The translations under genes and the position numbers were made by a program. The notes below the pieces were generated by a model. That model was not told the origin of the DNA. It saw nothing but the letters and a program-made list of their open reading frames with translations, and made no database searches. This document shows, one piece after another, positions 1 to 7,487 of a stretch of DNA of 64,000 nt. Location of the stretch: NCBI RefSeq assembly GCF_041320665.1, contig NZ_CP166730.1:1984001-2048000 (forward strand), in the 5' to 3' direction. Within the stretch, counting starts at the first letter, position 1. Each line of letters starts with the position of its first letter. The stretch comes from Comamonas sp. GB3 AK4-5 (GTDB taxonomy: Bacteria; Pseudomonadota; Gammaproteobacteria; Burkholderiales; Burkholderiaceae_C).

Positions 1-20
1 AACATTGCTCCATGGCAGCC

Positions 21-174
21 AGCCCCTCACCCCCACCCTCTCCCCGGAGGGGCGAGGGAGTGAAGCCAGGGCGCGGCGCACGTCAGGGCACCGCGCAAGG
101 GCCGCCCCGCCGCGCTGGTGCCGTCCCCCTTCCGCGCAGCGAGAAAGGGGGAAGCCGCAACGCGGCTCAGGGGG
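21..174 (+). repeat. dispersed intergenic repeat, copy 1
   Basis: This GC-rich block lies just after the cysH stop. Module A (about 25-60) is a C-rich arm followed by a GGGGCGAGGGAG arm that can fold back on it. Module B (91-174) starts CGCAAGGGCCGCCCCGCC, has CCGTCCCCCT facing AAAGGGGGAAG, and ends CTCAGGGGG. The same two modules occur at 9430-9591, and module B recurs inverted at 31575-31690. It looks like a non-coding hairpin-forming repeat. Reading frames through it are spurious. Confidence 0.75.
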
Positions 175-810
175 TTAGTGAGATATATGCAGCCCGCACT
201 CGCGGTTGTCCTCACCCTTGGTGGGGTCCACATAGTCGAAGTTGTTGGGCAGGCCGTGCTTTTCGCAGTACTCGTACAAGTCCTTGGACGACCAATGCAG
301 CAGCGGTGCCACCTTGATCAGCCCGTCGGGGTTGATGCTGACGGGCTCCATCTGTGCACGTACGGCGGTGTCGGTGGCGCGCAGCGCGGTGAACCAGACC
401 TTGGGTGCCGTCTCGCGCAGGGCGCGGGCAAAGGGCTCAAGCTTGACTTCGCCGGTGAAGTCGCCGTGGCGCGGGTCGTCCAGCGCGGGCGTGGGGCCTT
501 CCACGGCCTCGCGGTGGGCGCGGGAGCGGCGCGGCAGGTAAATCTTCAGATTGAGCTTCAGCTGCTTGCTCACCGCGTCGGCAAAGCGGTAGGTGGCCTC
601 GGTGTTGTAGCCGTTGTCCATCCAGACCACGGGCATATCGGGCTGGACTTGCGTGACCAGGTGCAGGATCACGGCCTCGAAGGGGCGGAAGTTGGTGGTG
701 ATTATGCTGGGCTGGCCCAGGGCCGCGGCCCAGCGCACCAGGGCTGCGGCGTCATGGCCGAGTTCGGCGTTGACGCGGTCTAGGTCCAGGCTAGGGGCGG
801 ACTGGCTCAT
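175..810 (-). CDS. cysH: phosphoadenylyl-sulfate (PAPS-type) reductase CysH
   Basis: Cytoplasmic thiol enzyme of assimilatory sulfate reduction that reduces activated sulfate to sulfite for CysI next door. The 211-aa product has the adenine-nucleotide alpha-hydrolase fold. A PP-loop-like region follows ITTNFRPFEAV (about residues 37-47), WMDNGYNTEATYRF is near 62-75, and the C-terminal catalytic cysteine motif ECGLH is at about 204-208. The two Cys-Cys pairs that bind [4Fe-4S] in APS reductases are absent: the first site reads GEVKLEPFARAL and the second, before ECGLH, is deleted. Only two cysteines remain. This points to a PAPS-type enzyme or a cluster-less variant. Its start overlaps the stop of the DUF934 gene by 4 bp, so the two are probably translationally coupled downstream of cysI. 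Confidence 0.88.
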   Translation of the reverse strand: MSQSAPSLDLDRVNAELGHDAAALVRWAAALGQPSIITTNFRPFEAVILHLVTQVQPDMPVVWMDNGYNTEATYRFADAVSKQLKLNLKIYLPRRSRAHREAVEGPTPALDDPRHGDFTGEVKLEPFARALRETAPKVWFTALRATDTAVRAQMEPVSINPDGLIKVAPLLHWSSKDLYEYCEKHGLPNNFDYVDPTKGEDNRECGLHISH

Positions 811-1193
811 GCGGCCTCCTGGGCAAAGTGGGGCTTGGCGTGCACGGCATCGGCCTGGTAGAAGCCGCCAAAACGCTCGAACTGTCGCTGGGCTGCGGAG
901 GCATCCACGTCCTCGCGCAGCACGGCGCTGCTGAAACCCGTGCGCTGCATTTGCACCAGCTGGTCGATCAGCACATCGCCGGTGGCGCGGATATCACCGG
1001 CAAAGCCGCGGCGGCGGCGCAGCAGATAGGCCTGGGTGAAGGCGCGGCCATCGGTGAAGGCGGGGAAGTGCAGGTCCACCTGGGTGATGCCGTCCAGCTT
1101 GGCTTCGAGTGCGTTCACATCGTTGGCCAGCACCAGCACGCTGCCCTGGCTTTCGGCGGGGAGCTGGTAGTCGGAATGGGCCAGAATTTTCAT
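807..1193 (-). CDS. DUF934 family protein of the sulfite reductase operon
   Basis: A 128-aa soluble protein with no signal peptide. It matches the DUF934 family, which is regularly placed between nitrite/sulfite reductase and CysH genes in proteobacteria and is presumed to help sulfite reduction; its biochemical role is unknown. Visible landmarks are FPAFTDGRAFTQAYLLRRR (about 44-62), the family core, and DVLIDQLVQMQRTGF (about 73-87). The start at 1193 is supported by AAGGA six bases upstream on the minus strand. It sits 44 bp after cysI and overlaps cysH by 4 bp, so all three are likely one transcript. Confidence 0.85.
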   Translation of the reverse strand: MKILAHSDYQLPAESQGSVLVLANDVNALEAKLDGITQVDLHFPAFTDGRAFTQAYLLRRRRGFAGDIRATGDVLIDQLVQMQRTGFSSAVLREDVDASAAQRQFERFGGFYQADAVHAKPHFAQEAA

Positions 1194-1237
1194 GGAATGT
1201 CCTTGTGCTGCTTGGTTTTTTTCTGGTGTGAGGGGGC

Positions 1238-3022
1238 TCAGGCTGCGGTGTCTTCCAGCTCGGGCGCCGGGTGGCGTGCGCCCTTGCCGGCTTCCTTGAA
1301 GGGCTCCAGGCCGATGCGGCGCACCGCGTCCACAAAGGCTTCGCCGGGCTGGCGCAGGTCGCGGTAGGTGGAGAGCACGGCCTCCAGCACATCGGGCACT
1401 TCGGCGGCGCTGAACGAGGGGCCGATCACCTTGCCGGCCTGGGCAGGGCCGGACAGCTCAGCGCCGTCCGAGCCCCCCAGCGTGACCTGGTACCACTCCT
1501 TGCCGTCCTTGTCCACGCCCAGAATGCCGATATGGCCGCTGTGGTGGTGGCCGCAGCTGTTGATGCAGCCGCTGATGTGCAAGTCGATGTCGCCGATATC
1601 GTCCAGCTCGTCCAGGTCCTGGTAGCGCTGGGTGATGGCCTCGGCAATCGGCAGGCTGCGGGCATTGGCCAGGGCGCAGAAGTCGCCGCCGGGGCAGGCA
1701 ATCATGTCGGTCAGCAGGGCCACATTGGTGCTGGCCAGGCCCAGGGCCTTGGCGCGCTGCCACAGTGCATGCAACTGGCTCACCTGCACCCAGGGCAGCA
1801 TGACGTTCTGGTCGTGGGTGACGCGGGCCTCGCTGGCGGAGAAGCTGTCCATCAGCTCGGCCAGGGCATCGAGCTGGTCGCCGGTGGCGTCGCCCGGGGC
1901 CTGGCCCACGCGCTTGAAGGACAGGGTCACGGCGCGCAGGCCGGGTGTTTTGTGGGCATGCACATTGCGCGACAACCAACGGGCAAAAGCAGGTTCGGCA
2001 GCGGCTTGCTCGACCAGGGTTTGCTCGTCGGTTGCAGGATCAGCCACCACGGGCAGGGCGGGCGTGGTGAACATGGTGGCCACGCGGTCGAACTCGGCCT
2101 GGGGCACGGTGTGGGGGCCGCCATCGACCTCGACGATTTGCCGGTACTCGGCCTCCACCGCGTCGATATAGGCCTGGCCTTCGGCCTTGACCAGGATCTT
2201 GATGCGGGCCTTGTACTTGTTGTCGCGCCGGCCCAGCTCGTTGTAGACGCGCACGATGGCCTCGATGTAATTCATGATCTGGTTCCAGGGCAGGAACTCG
2301 CGGATCACGGTGCCAATCACCGGCGTGCGGCCCATGCCGCCGCCGACAAACACCTTGAAGCCCACCTCGCCGGCCGCGTTCTTCAGCACATGCAGGCCCA
2401 CGTCATGCCAGCCGGTGGCGGCGCGGTCTTCCTGGGCGCCGCTGATGGCGATCTTGAACTTGCGCGGCAAAAAGGCGAACTCGGGGTGCAGCGTGGTCCA
2501 CTGGCGCAGGATTTCGGCATAGGGCCGGGGGTCGACGATCTCGTCGGGTGCAATGCCGGCCAGGGCGTCGGTGGTGGTGTTGCGTATGCAGTTGCCGCTG
2601 GTTTGGATGCCGTGCAGATTGACGCTGGCCAGCAGGTCCATCACATCGGCGGACTTGGACAGCGGAATCCAGTTGAACTGCACATTGGTGCGCGTGGTGA
2701 AGTGGGCGCAGTGCGTGGGCAAAAAGGTGGTGCCCAGCTTGCTCTGGCCTTCCATGGCGGTGCGGAAGACTTCGGCCTCGGGGGCGTCGTATTCGCGGGC
2801 CACGCGGGCCAGCACGCGGATCTGGGCGGCATTGATTTCGCCGTAGGGCACGGCCACGCGCAGCATGGGGGCGTAGCGCTGCACATACCAGCCGTTTTGC
2901 AGGCGCAGGGGGCGGAAGTCGTCCTCGGGCAGCTTGCCGCTTTGCCAGCGCTCAAGCTGGTCGCGGAACTGGGCGGCGCGTTGGTGGACGAAGGCTTTGT
3001 CGAATTCGGTGTATTGGTACAT
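1238..3022 (-). CDS. cysI: assimilatory sulfite (nitrite/sulfite) reductase hemoprotein
   Basis: Siroheme and [4Fe-4S] enzyme that reduces sulfite to sulfide with six electrons for cysteine synthesis. The chosen start (MYQYTEFDKAF) gives 594 aa. An upstream in-frame ATG at 3115 would add 31 unconserved residues and overlap the promoter palindrome. The four cluster/siroheme cysteines are present as CPGGDFC (C-x5-C) and SGCINSCGHHHSGHIG (C-x3-C) in the C-terminal half. The two ferredoxin-like nitrite/sulfite half-domains surround them. The length suits a hemoprotein without the flavoprotein fused, so electrons must come from a separate reductase not seen here. First gene of a cysI-DUF934-cysH unit. 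Confidence 0.93.
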   Translation of the reverse strand: MYQYTEFDKAFVHQRAAQFRDQLERWQSGKLPEDDFRPLRLQNGWYVQRYAPMLRVAVPYGEINAAQIRVLARVAREYDAPEAEVFRTAMEGQSKLGTTFLPTHCAHFTTRTNVQFNWIPLSKSADVMDLLASVNLHGIQTSGNCIRNTTTDALAGIAPDEIVDPRPYAEILRQWTTLHPEFAFLPRKFKIAISGAQEDRAATGWHDVGLHVLKNAAGEVGFKVFVGGGMGRTPVIGTVIREFLPWNQIMNYIEAIVRVYNELGRRDNKYKARIKILVKAEGQAYIDAVEAEYRQIVEVDGGPHTVPQAEFDRVATMFTTPALPVVADPATDEQTLVEQAAAEPAFARWLSRNVHAHKTPGLRAVTLSFKRVGQAPGDATGDQLDALAELMDSFSASEARVTHDQNVMLPWVQVSQLHALWQRAKALGLASTNVALLTDMIACPGGDFCALANARSLPIAEAITQRYQDLDELDDIGDIDLHISGCINSCGHHHSGHIGILGVDKDGKEWYQVTLGGSDGAELSGPAQAGKVIGPSFSAAEVPDVLEAVLSTYRDLRQPGEAFVDAVRRIGLEPFKEAGKGARHPAPELEDTAA

Positions 3023-3087
3023 GGCTACGGTGCGTGCATGGGATGCCGGCCTGGCTGGATGGACTGCACTGTAGAGAATGCTTATAT

Positions 3088-3107
3088 GAAAACAAACTAT
3101 TGTTTTC
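3088..3107. promoter_or_regulatory. palindrome upstream of cysI, possible CysB-type operator
   Basis: Perfect inverted repeat GAAAACAA-ACTA-TTGTTTTC in an AT-rich promoter stretch 66 bp upstream of the cysI start. The shape and AT-richness suit a LysR-family regulator such as CysB. The core ACAAACT recurs at the promoter of the orphan sulfate-binding protein (10992-10998). The regulator itself is not in the window, so the assignment is inference. Confidence 0.45.
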
Positions 3108-3242
3108 TGCTTCATGTATATCTAATTGAATATATAAAAGCATCAAGCAAGGCGCAAATAGAGGGTAAGGAGACGCGAAAGGGCGAAAAAAAAGCCCGCG
3201 CGCGGCGGGCTGATGAAGAGGGTGGATTTGCCGGAGTTGGGC

Positions 3243-3261
3243 TTAGAACGTGTTCACGATC
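3243..3261 (+). repeat. AACGTGTTCACGATCT short repeat
   Basis: The stretch TTAGAACGTGTTCACGATC abuts the stop codon of the SirB-like gene. A close relative (AGAGCGTGTTCACTATCT) forms one arm of the long hairpin at 60695-60751, suggesting a short dispersed repeat of this genome. Confidence 0.4.
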
Positions 3262-3627
3262 TTAAAACGGCTTGGTGCTCATGATGCCGGCCGTGGCCAC
3301 GAGGAACAGCAGCTGCGCCGCCAGCAGGGTGCGGCGGGTGGCCGCAGCGGGGTCGCAGAGCAGGCGCTTGGAGAAGGTGGCGCACAGGCCGTGCACCACA
3401 AACAGAACCAGGCCGATGTAGGGATAGACCATGTGCTGCCAGGGGCCGACAAAGGTGATGGCCAGGCCCGTCAGTGCGGCCAGGCCGCCGCTGATGCGGG
3501 TGAGCACATACCACAGCGGGGTCTTGCCGGCGGGCTGCTGCTTCCAGGCCGTGGCGGTGAACAGCAACGCGCACAGCAGCGACAGCACGGCCAGCAGCAT
3601 GTGGGAATGCTTGAGAGCGAGGTACAT
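3262..3627 (-). CDS. SirB-like small integral membrane protein
   Basis: 121 aa with four hydrophobic segments (about residues 8-27, 40-60, 68-87 and 100-117) joined by short loops, so an inner-membrane protein. The N-terminus YLALKHSHM followed by a hydrophobic helix resembles the SirB family, named after an invasion-gene regulator locus in Salmonella, where molecular function is not established. It is a single-gene unit between cysI and an Lrp gene. Identity rests on overall pattern only; a generic membrane protein is the alternative. Confidence 0.65.
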   Translation of the reverse strand: MYLALKHSHMLLAVLSLLCALLFTATAWKQQPAGKTPLWYVLTRISGGLAALTGLAITFVGPWQHMVYPYIGLVLFVVHGLCATFSKRLLCDPAAATRRTLLAAQLLFLVATAGIMSTKPF

Positions 3628-3734
3628 GGGGGACTCCGTTCCAGGATGACTTATTAAAAATAGGAGCTTGTTGTGCGGTTGTTATCTGGCTCTGCGGGGC
3701 ATTGTGCTTGGAAATGCAAGCAGCACCCGCACAG

Positions 3735-4190
3735 TCAGCTATCTTTTTTGCTAGATGCCGTGGCGCGCAGCGTTTCCAGGTGGATGCTGGTTTCCGAATG
3801 GCTGATGCCCTTGATCAGGCGTATGCGCTCCAGCGCCCGGGCCAGCTCGGGCAAGGTGGCCACCTGCAGCTCGGCCAGCAAATCCCATTGGCCGTTGGTG
3901 GCATGCAGGGCCTGCACGGCCGGGTCGCCCAGCAGCGTCACGGCCACGCGCCGGGCGTCGTTGCCCTCGATGGCAATGCTCATCCAGGCCTGCAGGCCAT
4001 CGGTTTCGGCCTCGGGGCGCAGGCGCAGCGTGTAGCCCACGATCACACCGTCATCTTCCAGCCGGCGCAGGCGGTTGGTCACGGTGCCGCGCGACACGCC
4101 CAGCCTGGTCGCCAGCGTGGCCACGCTCTCGCGGGCGTTGTGGCGCAGCAGGGCAATCAGGCGCTGGTCAATCTGGTCCAGATTGGACAT
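3735..4190 (-). CDS. Lrp/AsnC-family transcriptional regulator
   Basis: 151 aa, starting at the ATG of MSNLDQIDQRLI (an upstream TTG would add four residues). The N-terminal winged helix-turn-helix covers about residues 4-50 (LATRLGVSRGTVTNRLRRLE is the recognition region). The ligand-binding RAM domain follows. It is divergent from ornithine cyclodeaminase and arginase, with 125 bp between the starts, so it most likely senses arginine or ornithine and controls that operon. This role is inferred from position, as ArgR/OruR-like Lrp members do in other bacteria. Confidence 0.88.
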   Translation of the reverse strand: MSNLDQIDQRLIALLRHNARESVATLATRLGVSRGTVTNRLRRLEDDGVIVGYTLRLRPEAETDGLQAWMSIAIEGNDARRVAVTLLGDPAVQALHATNGQWDLLAELQVATLPELARALERIRLIKGISHSETSIHLETLRATASSKKDS

Positions 4191-4315
4191 AGTGGCAATC
4201 AAAGCTGTCTAAATGGCAGGTATTTGACTATTTTCATAAGAATTTGGCAATTTGAATTGTTAGCCTTCTGTGTCACGCTTGGAGCATCCGCTGCACGCAG
4301 CCCGATGGAGAGCCT

Positions 4316-5425
4316 ATGACTGCCTTGCCTACCCGCCTGCACCAGCCCCAGGTGCAGACCGATTTTTTGAGTGCCAGCGACGCCGCCCGCCTGGTGGTGC
4401 GCGTGGGCGTGCTGGAATGCCTGCGCCAGATGGTGAGTGCGCTGGAAGCCGACTTTGCCCGCTGGAACGACTTCGACAAAACCGCGCGCACGGCCGCCCA
4501 TTCCGCCAGCGGCGTGATCGAGCTCATGCCCGTGGCCGATGCCCAGGACTACGCCTTCAAATACGTCAACGGCCACCCCATCAACACCCAGTACGGCCTG
4601 CCCACGGTGATGGCCTTTGGCGCCCTGGCCGATGTGGCCACCGGCGCGCCGCGCTTTGTCAGCGAGCTGACGCTGACCACCGCGCTGCGCACCGCGGCCA
4701 CATCGGCCATGGTGGCGCATCGCCTGGCCCGCCCGGACAGCCGATGCATGGCCTTGATAGGCAATGGCGCGCAAAGCGAATTCCAGGCCCTGGCCTTTAT
4801 CGATTTGCTCGGTGTGCGCCGGCTGCAGCTGTTCGATGTGGACCGCGCAGCCTCCGAGAAACTGCAGCGCAATCTGGCACCCTGGGCCGCCGCGCTTGGC
4901 GTGGAGCTGCACATTGCCGACAGCGTGCAGGCCGCCGTACAAGGCGCCGACATCGTCACCACCGTCACCGCCGACAAGCGCAATGCCGTGGTGCTGGACG
5001 CCAGCGTGCTGGCGCCGGGCATGCACCTGAACGCCGTGGGCGGCGACTGCCCCGGCAAGACCGAGCTGTCCGCCGAGGTGCTGGAGCGCAGCAGCGTGTT
5101 TGTGGAATACGAGCCCCAGACCCGGCTGGAGGGCGAGCTGCAGCAAATGCCGGCCGACTTCGCCGTCACCGAGTTCTGGCGTGTGCTGGCCGGTCAAGCA
5201 CCGGGCCGGGTATCCGCGCAGCAGATCACCCTGTTCGACTCCGTGGGTTTTGCGCTGGAGGATTACTCGGCCCTGCGTACCATGCATGCGCTGGGCCGCG
5301 AGGCCGGCCTGCTGTCGCGCATCGAGCTGGTGCCCACGCTGGACGATCCCAAGGATCTGTTCGCTCTGTTGAAAGCACAGGCTGCAGCAGGCAAGGCTGC
5401 AAACGCCTGGCAAAAAGTCGCCTGA
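4316..5425 (+). CDS. ocd: ornithine cyclodeaminase
   Basis: Converts L-ornithine to L-proline and ammonia with bound NAD+. The 369-aa length is typical. Family landmarks include the N-terminal substrate region with MVSALEADFARWNDFDKTAR, the substrate Lys/Arg segment YAFKYVNGHPINTQYGLPTV, the NAD-binding fold around LIGNGAQSEFQALAF (about 145-159), and HLNAVGGDCPGKTEL containing the conserved Asp. GGAGAG lies just upstream of the ATG. The stop codon is followed at once by the arginase region, so the two genes form one operon that takes arginine to proline. Proline is then oxidised by PutA at 13123-16902. Confidence 0.95.
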   Translation: MTALPTRLHQPQVQTDFLSASDAARLVVRVGVLECLRQMVSALEADFARWNDFDKTARTAAHSASGVIELMPVADAQDYAFKYVNGHPINTQYGLPTVMAFGALADVATGAPRFVSELTLTTALRTAATSAMVAHRLARPDSRCMALIGNGAQSEFQALAFIDLLGVRRLQLFDVDRAASEKLQRNLAPWAAALGVELHIADSVQAAVQGADIVTTVTADKRNAVVLDASVLAPGMHLNAVGGDCPGKTELSAEVLERSSVFVEYEPQTRLEGELQQMPADFAVTEFWRVLAGQAPGRVSAQQITLFDSVGFALEDYSALRTMHALGREAGLLSRIELVPTLDDPKDLFALLKAQAAAGKAANAWQKVA

Positions 5426-5455
5426 ATGAAGTCACTGCAAAAAGAGGAGTACGAA

Positions 5456-6403
5456 GTGCAGACACCGCAAGCCGTCACACTGATTGGAGTGCCTACCGAC
5501 GTGGGGGCCGGCCGCCTGGGCGCGGCCATGGGGCCCGATGCGCTGCGCGTGGCCCAGCTCGGCCCGGCGCTGGCAGGCTTTGGCGTGCAGGTGCACGACA
5601 TAGGCAACCTGGCCGGCCCACCGAACCCCCGCAGCGAGCGCGACGCGCAAGGCCTGCGCAATTACGCCGAATGCCTGGCATGGAATCAGGCCACGCACGA
5701 CGCCGTGCTGGAGCAGCTGCAGGCCGGCAACCTGCCCATCATGCTGGGCGGCGACCACACCCTGGCCACCGGCTCCATCAGCGCCGTGGCCCGCCACTGC
5801 CGTGCCACGGGCAAGCGTTTGCGCGTGCTGTGGCTGGACGCCCATGCCGACTGCAATCTGCCCGACATCAGCCCCACCGGCAATCTGCACGGCATGCCCG
5901 TGGCCAGCCTGTGCGGCCATGGGCCGGAACCGCTGGCCACCATGTCCGGCGCCAAGCCGGCGGTGCAGGGCAGTGCCATCTGCCAGATCGGCCTGCGCAG
6001 CGTGGACGATGTGGAAAAACGCATGATCCAGAAGCTGGGCCTGGAGGTGTTTGACATGCGCGCCGTGGACGAGCTGGGCATGCGCGAAGTCATGCTGCGC
6101 GCCCTGGCCGGCCTCAGCGGCCCTGAAGGTGACGATGTACACCTGCACCTGAGCTTTGACGTGGACTTTCTGGACCCCGACATCGCGCCCGGCACCGGCA
6201 CCACCGTGCGCGGCGGCCCCAACTACCGCGAGGCCCAGCTGTGCATGGAAATGATTGCCGACACCGGCCGCCTGGCCTCCATCGACATCGTGGAGCTCAA
6301 CCCCGCACTCGACATCCGCAACCAGACCGCCGAGCTGGTGGTGGACCTGGTGGAAAGCCTGTTCGGCAAAAGCACCCTGGTGCGCACGCCCGAGGCGCGC
6401 TGA
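5456..6403 (+). CDS. rocF: arginase
   Basis: Binuclear manganese hydrolase that splits arginine into ornithine and urea. Metal ligands are visible: GGDHTLATGS (His and start of site), WLDAHADCN (DAHAD) and SFDVDFLDPDIAPGTGT (DVDxxDP). An ATG at 5426 directly follows the ocd stop, but the GTG at 5456 has a strong AGAGGAG six bases upstream and gives a conventional N-terminus (VQTPQAVTLIGVPTDVGAG), so GTG is chosen (315 aa). Second gene of the ocd-arginase operon, with a strong terminator after it at 6478-6512. Confidence 0.94.
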   Translation: MQTPQAVTLIGVPTDVGAGRLGAAMGPDALRVAQLGPALAGFGVQVHDIGNLAGPPNPRSERDAQGLRNYAECLAWNQATHDAVLEQLQAGNLPIMLGGDHTLATGSISAVARHCRATGKRLRVLWLDAHADCNLPDISPTGNLHGMPVASLCGHGPEPLATMSGAKPAVQGSAICQIGLRSVDDVEKRMIQKLGLEVFDMRAVDELGMREVMLRALAGLSGPEGDDVHLHLSFDVDFLDPDIAPGTGTTVRGGPNYREAQLCMEMIADTGRLASIDIVELNPALDIRNQTAELVVDLVESLFGKSTLVRTPEAR

Positions 6404-6477
6404 GCTGAACAGAGGTCGGCATGCTCGCGATAAATGAGCGGCCTTTGTAGATATAGCAAGCGATAGCGGCGAAAAAT

Positions 6478-6512
6478 AAAAGCGGTACCACCAAAAGTGG
6501 TACCGCTTTTTT
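6478..6512. terminator. bidirectional intrinsic terminator
   Basis: Perfect 14-bp stem AAAAGCGGTACCAC / GTGGTACCGCTTTT with loop CAAAA, followed by extra T residues. It sits between the convergent arginase and glutamine amidotransferase genes. A-rich and T-rich flanks let it work in both directions. Confidence 0.92.
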
Positions 6513-6533
6513 CATGCTGCCGATTGCAGGGCC

Positions 6534-7379
6534 TCAATGTGCTGCACAGGCCAAAATAGCCCGGGTCTGGCGGGCCAACGGAGCCTGGTATTGCAGCGCT
6601 GGGTCTGGGAGGCTGGGGGAAGGTGGCAATGCCTGGGCCTGTGGCCAGGCGGGGCGGTGCTGGCCCAGGTGGATGTGCGCGGGTCGTTCCAGCTGGCGGG
6701 TCCAGGCGCTGTAGGTGCGCAGCGCCATGGTGTGCAACTGGGCGATATGCAGGGGGAGTTGCGCCAGGATCTGGCTTTCATGCTGCACGGCGGGGCCATG
6801 GGCATGTCGCAGCTCTTCGTGGCCTTCGTGGCACCAGGCGCGCACGCTGGCTTCGGTCACTTCCAGGTGGCCTTGAAACGCCCAATGGCGGCCATGGACA
6901 AAGCCCTTGTTCAGACACCAGGCGCCATACATGGTGCGGCGGGCGCCGCAGGGAATTTCGAAGGTGTCGTAATGCCAGTTGAAGATGACGGCCTGGCGCG
7001 GCAGCTGCATCAGCTGCTGGGCCTGCTGTGTCACCCACACCGGTGCCCAGCCAATGTTGGGGCAGGGGTTGCGCCCGACGCGGGCGCCCATGGCGCGGGC
7101 CAGCATTTGCGCGCCAAAGCAGTGGCCCAGCACCGGTACATCGCAGGCCAGTGCGTCCTGCAGCAGGCAGCGTTCCTGCTCCATCCAGCGCAGGTTTTCA
7201 TTGGCGCAGTGGTTGCTGCCCAGCACCACAATGCCGCGGTAGTCACGGGCATGGATGGGGGCACGGCCTTCGGTGCATGGCTGGATCAACTGGTAGGCAA
7301 TGCCTTGCTGCTGCAGATGGTCCAGCAAGACGCCAGGGCCTTGCGAGGCTTCATGCTGGAGGATGGCGACAGGCTTCAT
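6534..7379 (-). CDS. class I glutamine amidotransferase-like protein (GATase1)
   Basis: 281 aa from the start MKPVAILQHEASQGPG; 23 further upstream codons are in frame but lack family similarity. The nucleophile elbow VLGHCFGAQMLA (Cys near residue 94) and the downstream GHLEVTEASV region, with a histidine in the HWAFQGHLEV segment, are those of stand-alone GATase1 proteins of the GMP-synthase-like (YfeJ/gamma-glutamyl) type. The substrate cannot be told from sequence. Candidates are gamma-glutamyl-polyamine hydrolysis or ammonia transfer. The gene stands alone, convergent with arginase. Confidence 0.82.
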   Translation of the reverse strand: MKPVAILQHEASQGPGVLLDHLQQQGIAYQLIQPCTEGRAPIHARDYRGIVVLGSNHCANENLRWMEQERCLLQDALACDVPVLGHCFGAQMLARAMGARVGRNPCPNIGWAPVWVTQQAQQLMQLPRQAVIFNWHYDTFEIPCGARRTMYGAWCLNKGFVHGRHWAFQGHLEVTEASVRAWCHEGHEELRHAHGPAVQHESQILAQLPLHIAQLHTMALRTYSAWTRQLERPAHIHLGQHRPAWPQAQALPPSPSLPDPALQYQAPLARQTRAILACAAH

Positions 7380-7487
7380 ATCCCTGAAACGGCTGGGTCT
7401 GCCAGCCGCAGTGGTTGCGATGGGCCACTGTAGGAATTGCGCCATCAAGCCCGCGCAGCCATTGCAGGGCGCGCTATCAAGATGGCA

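Noticed and set aside
1271..3265. Long plus-strand frame of over 600 codons opposite cysI
   Set aside because: It is the antisense of cysI in GC-rich DNA. Its product is low-complexity (Gly, His, Ala, Val) without family motifs.
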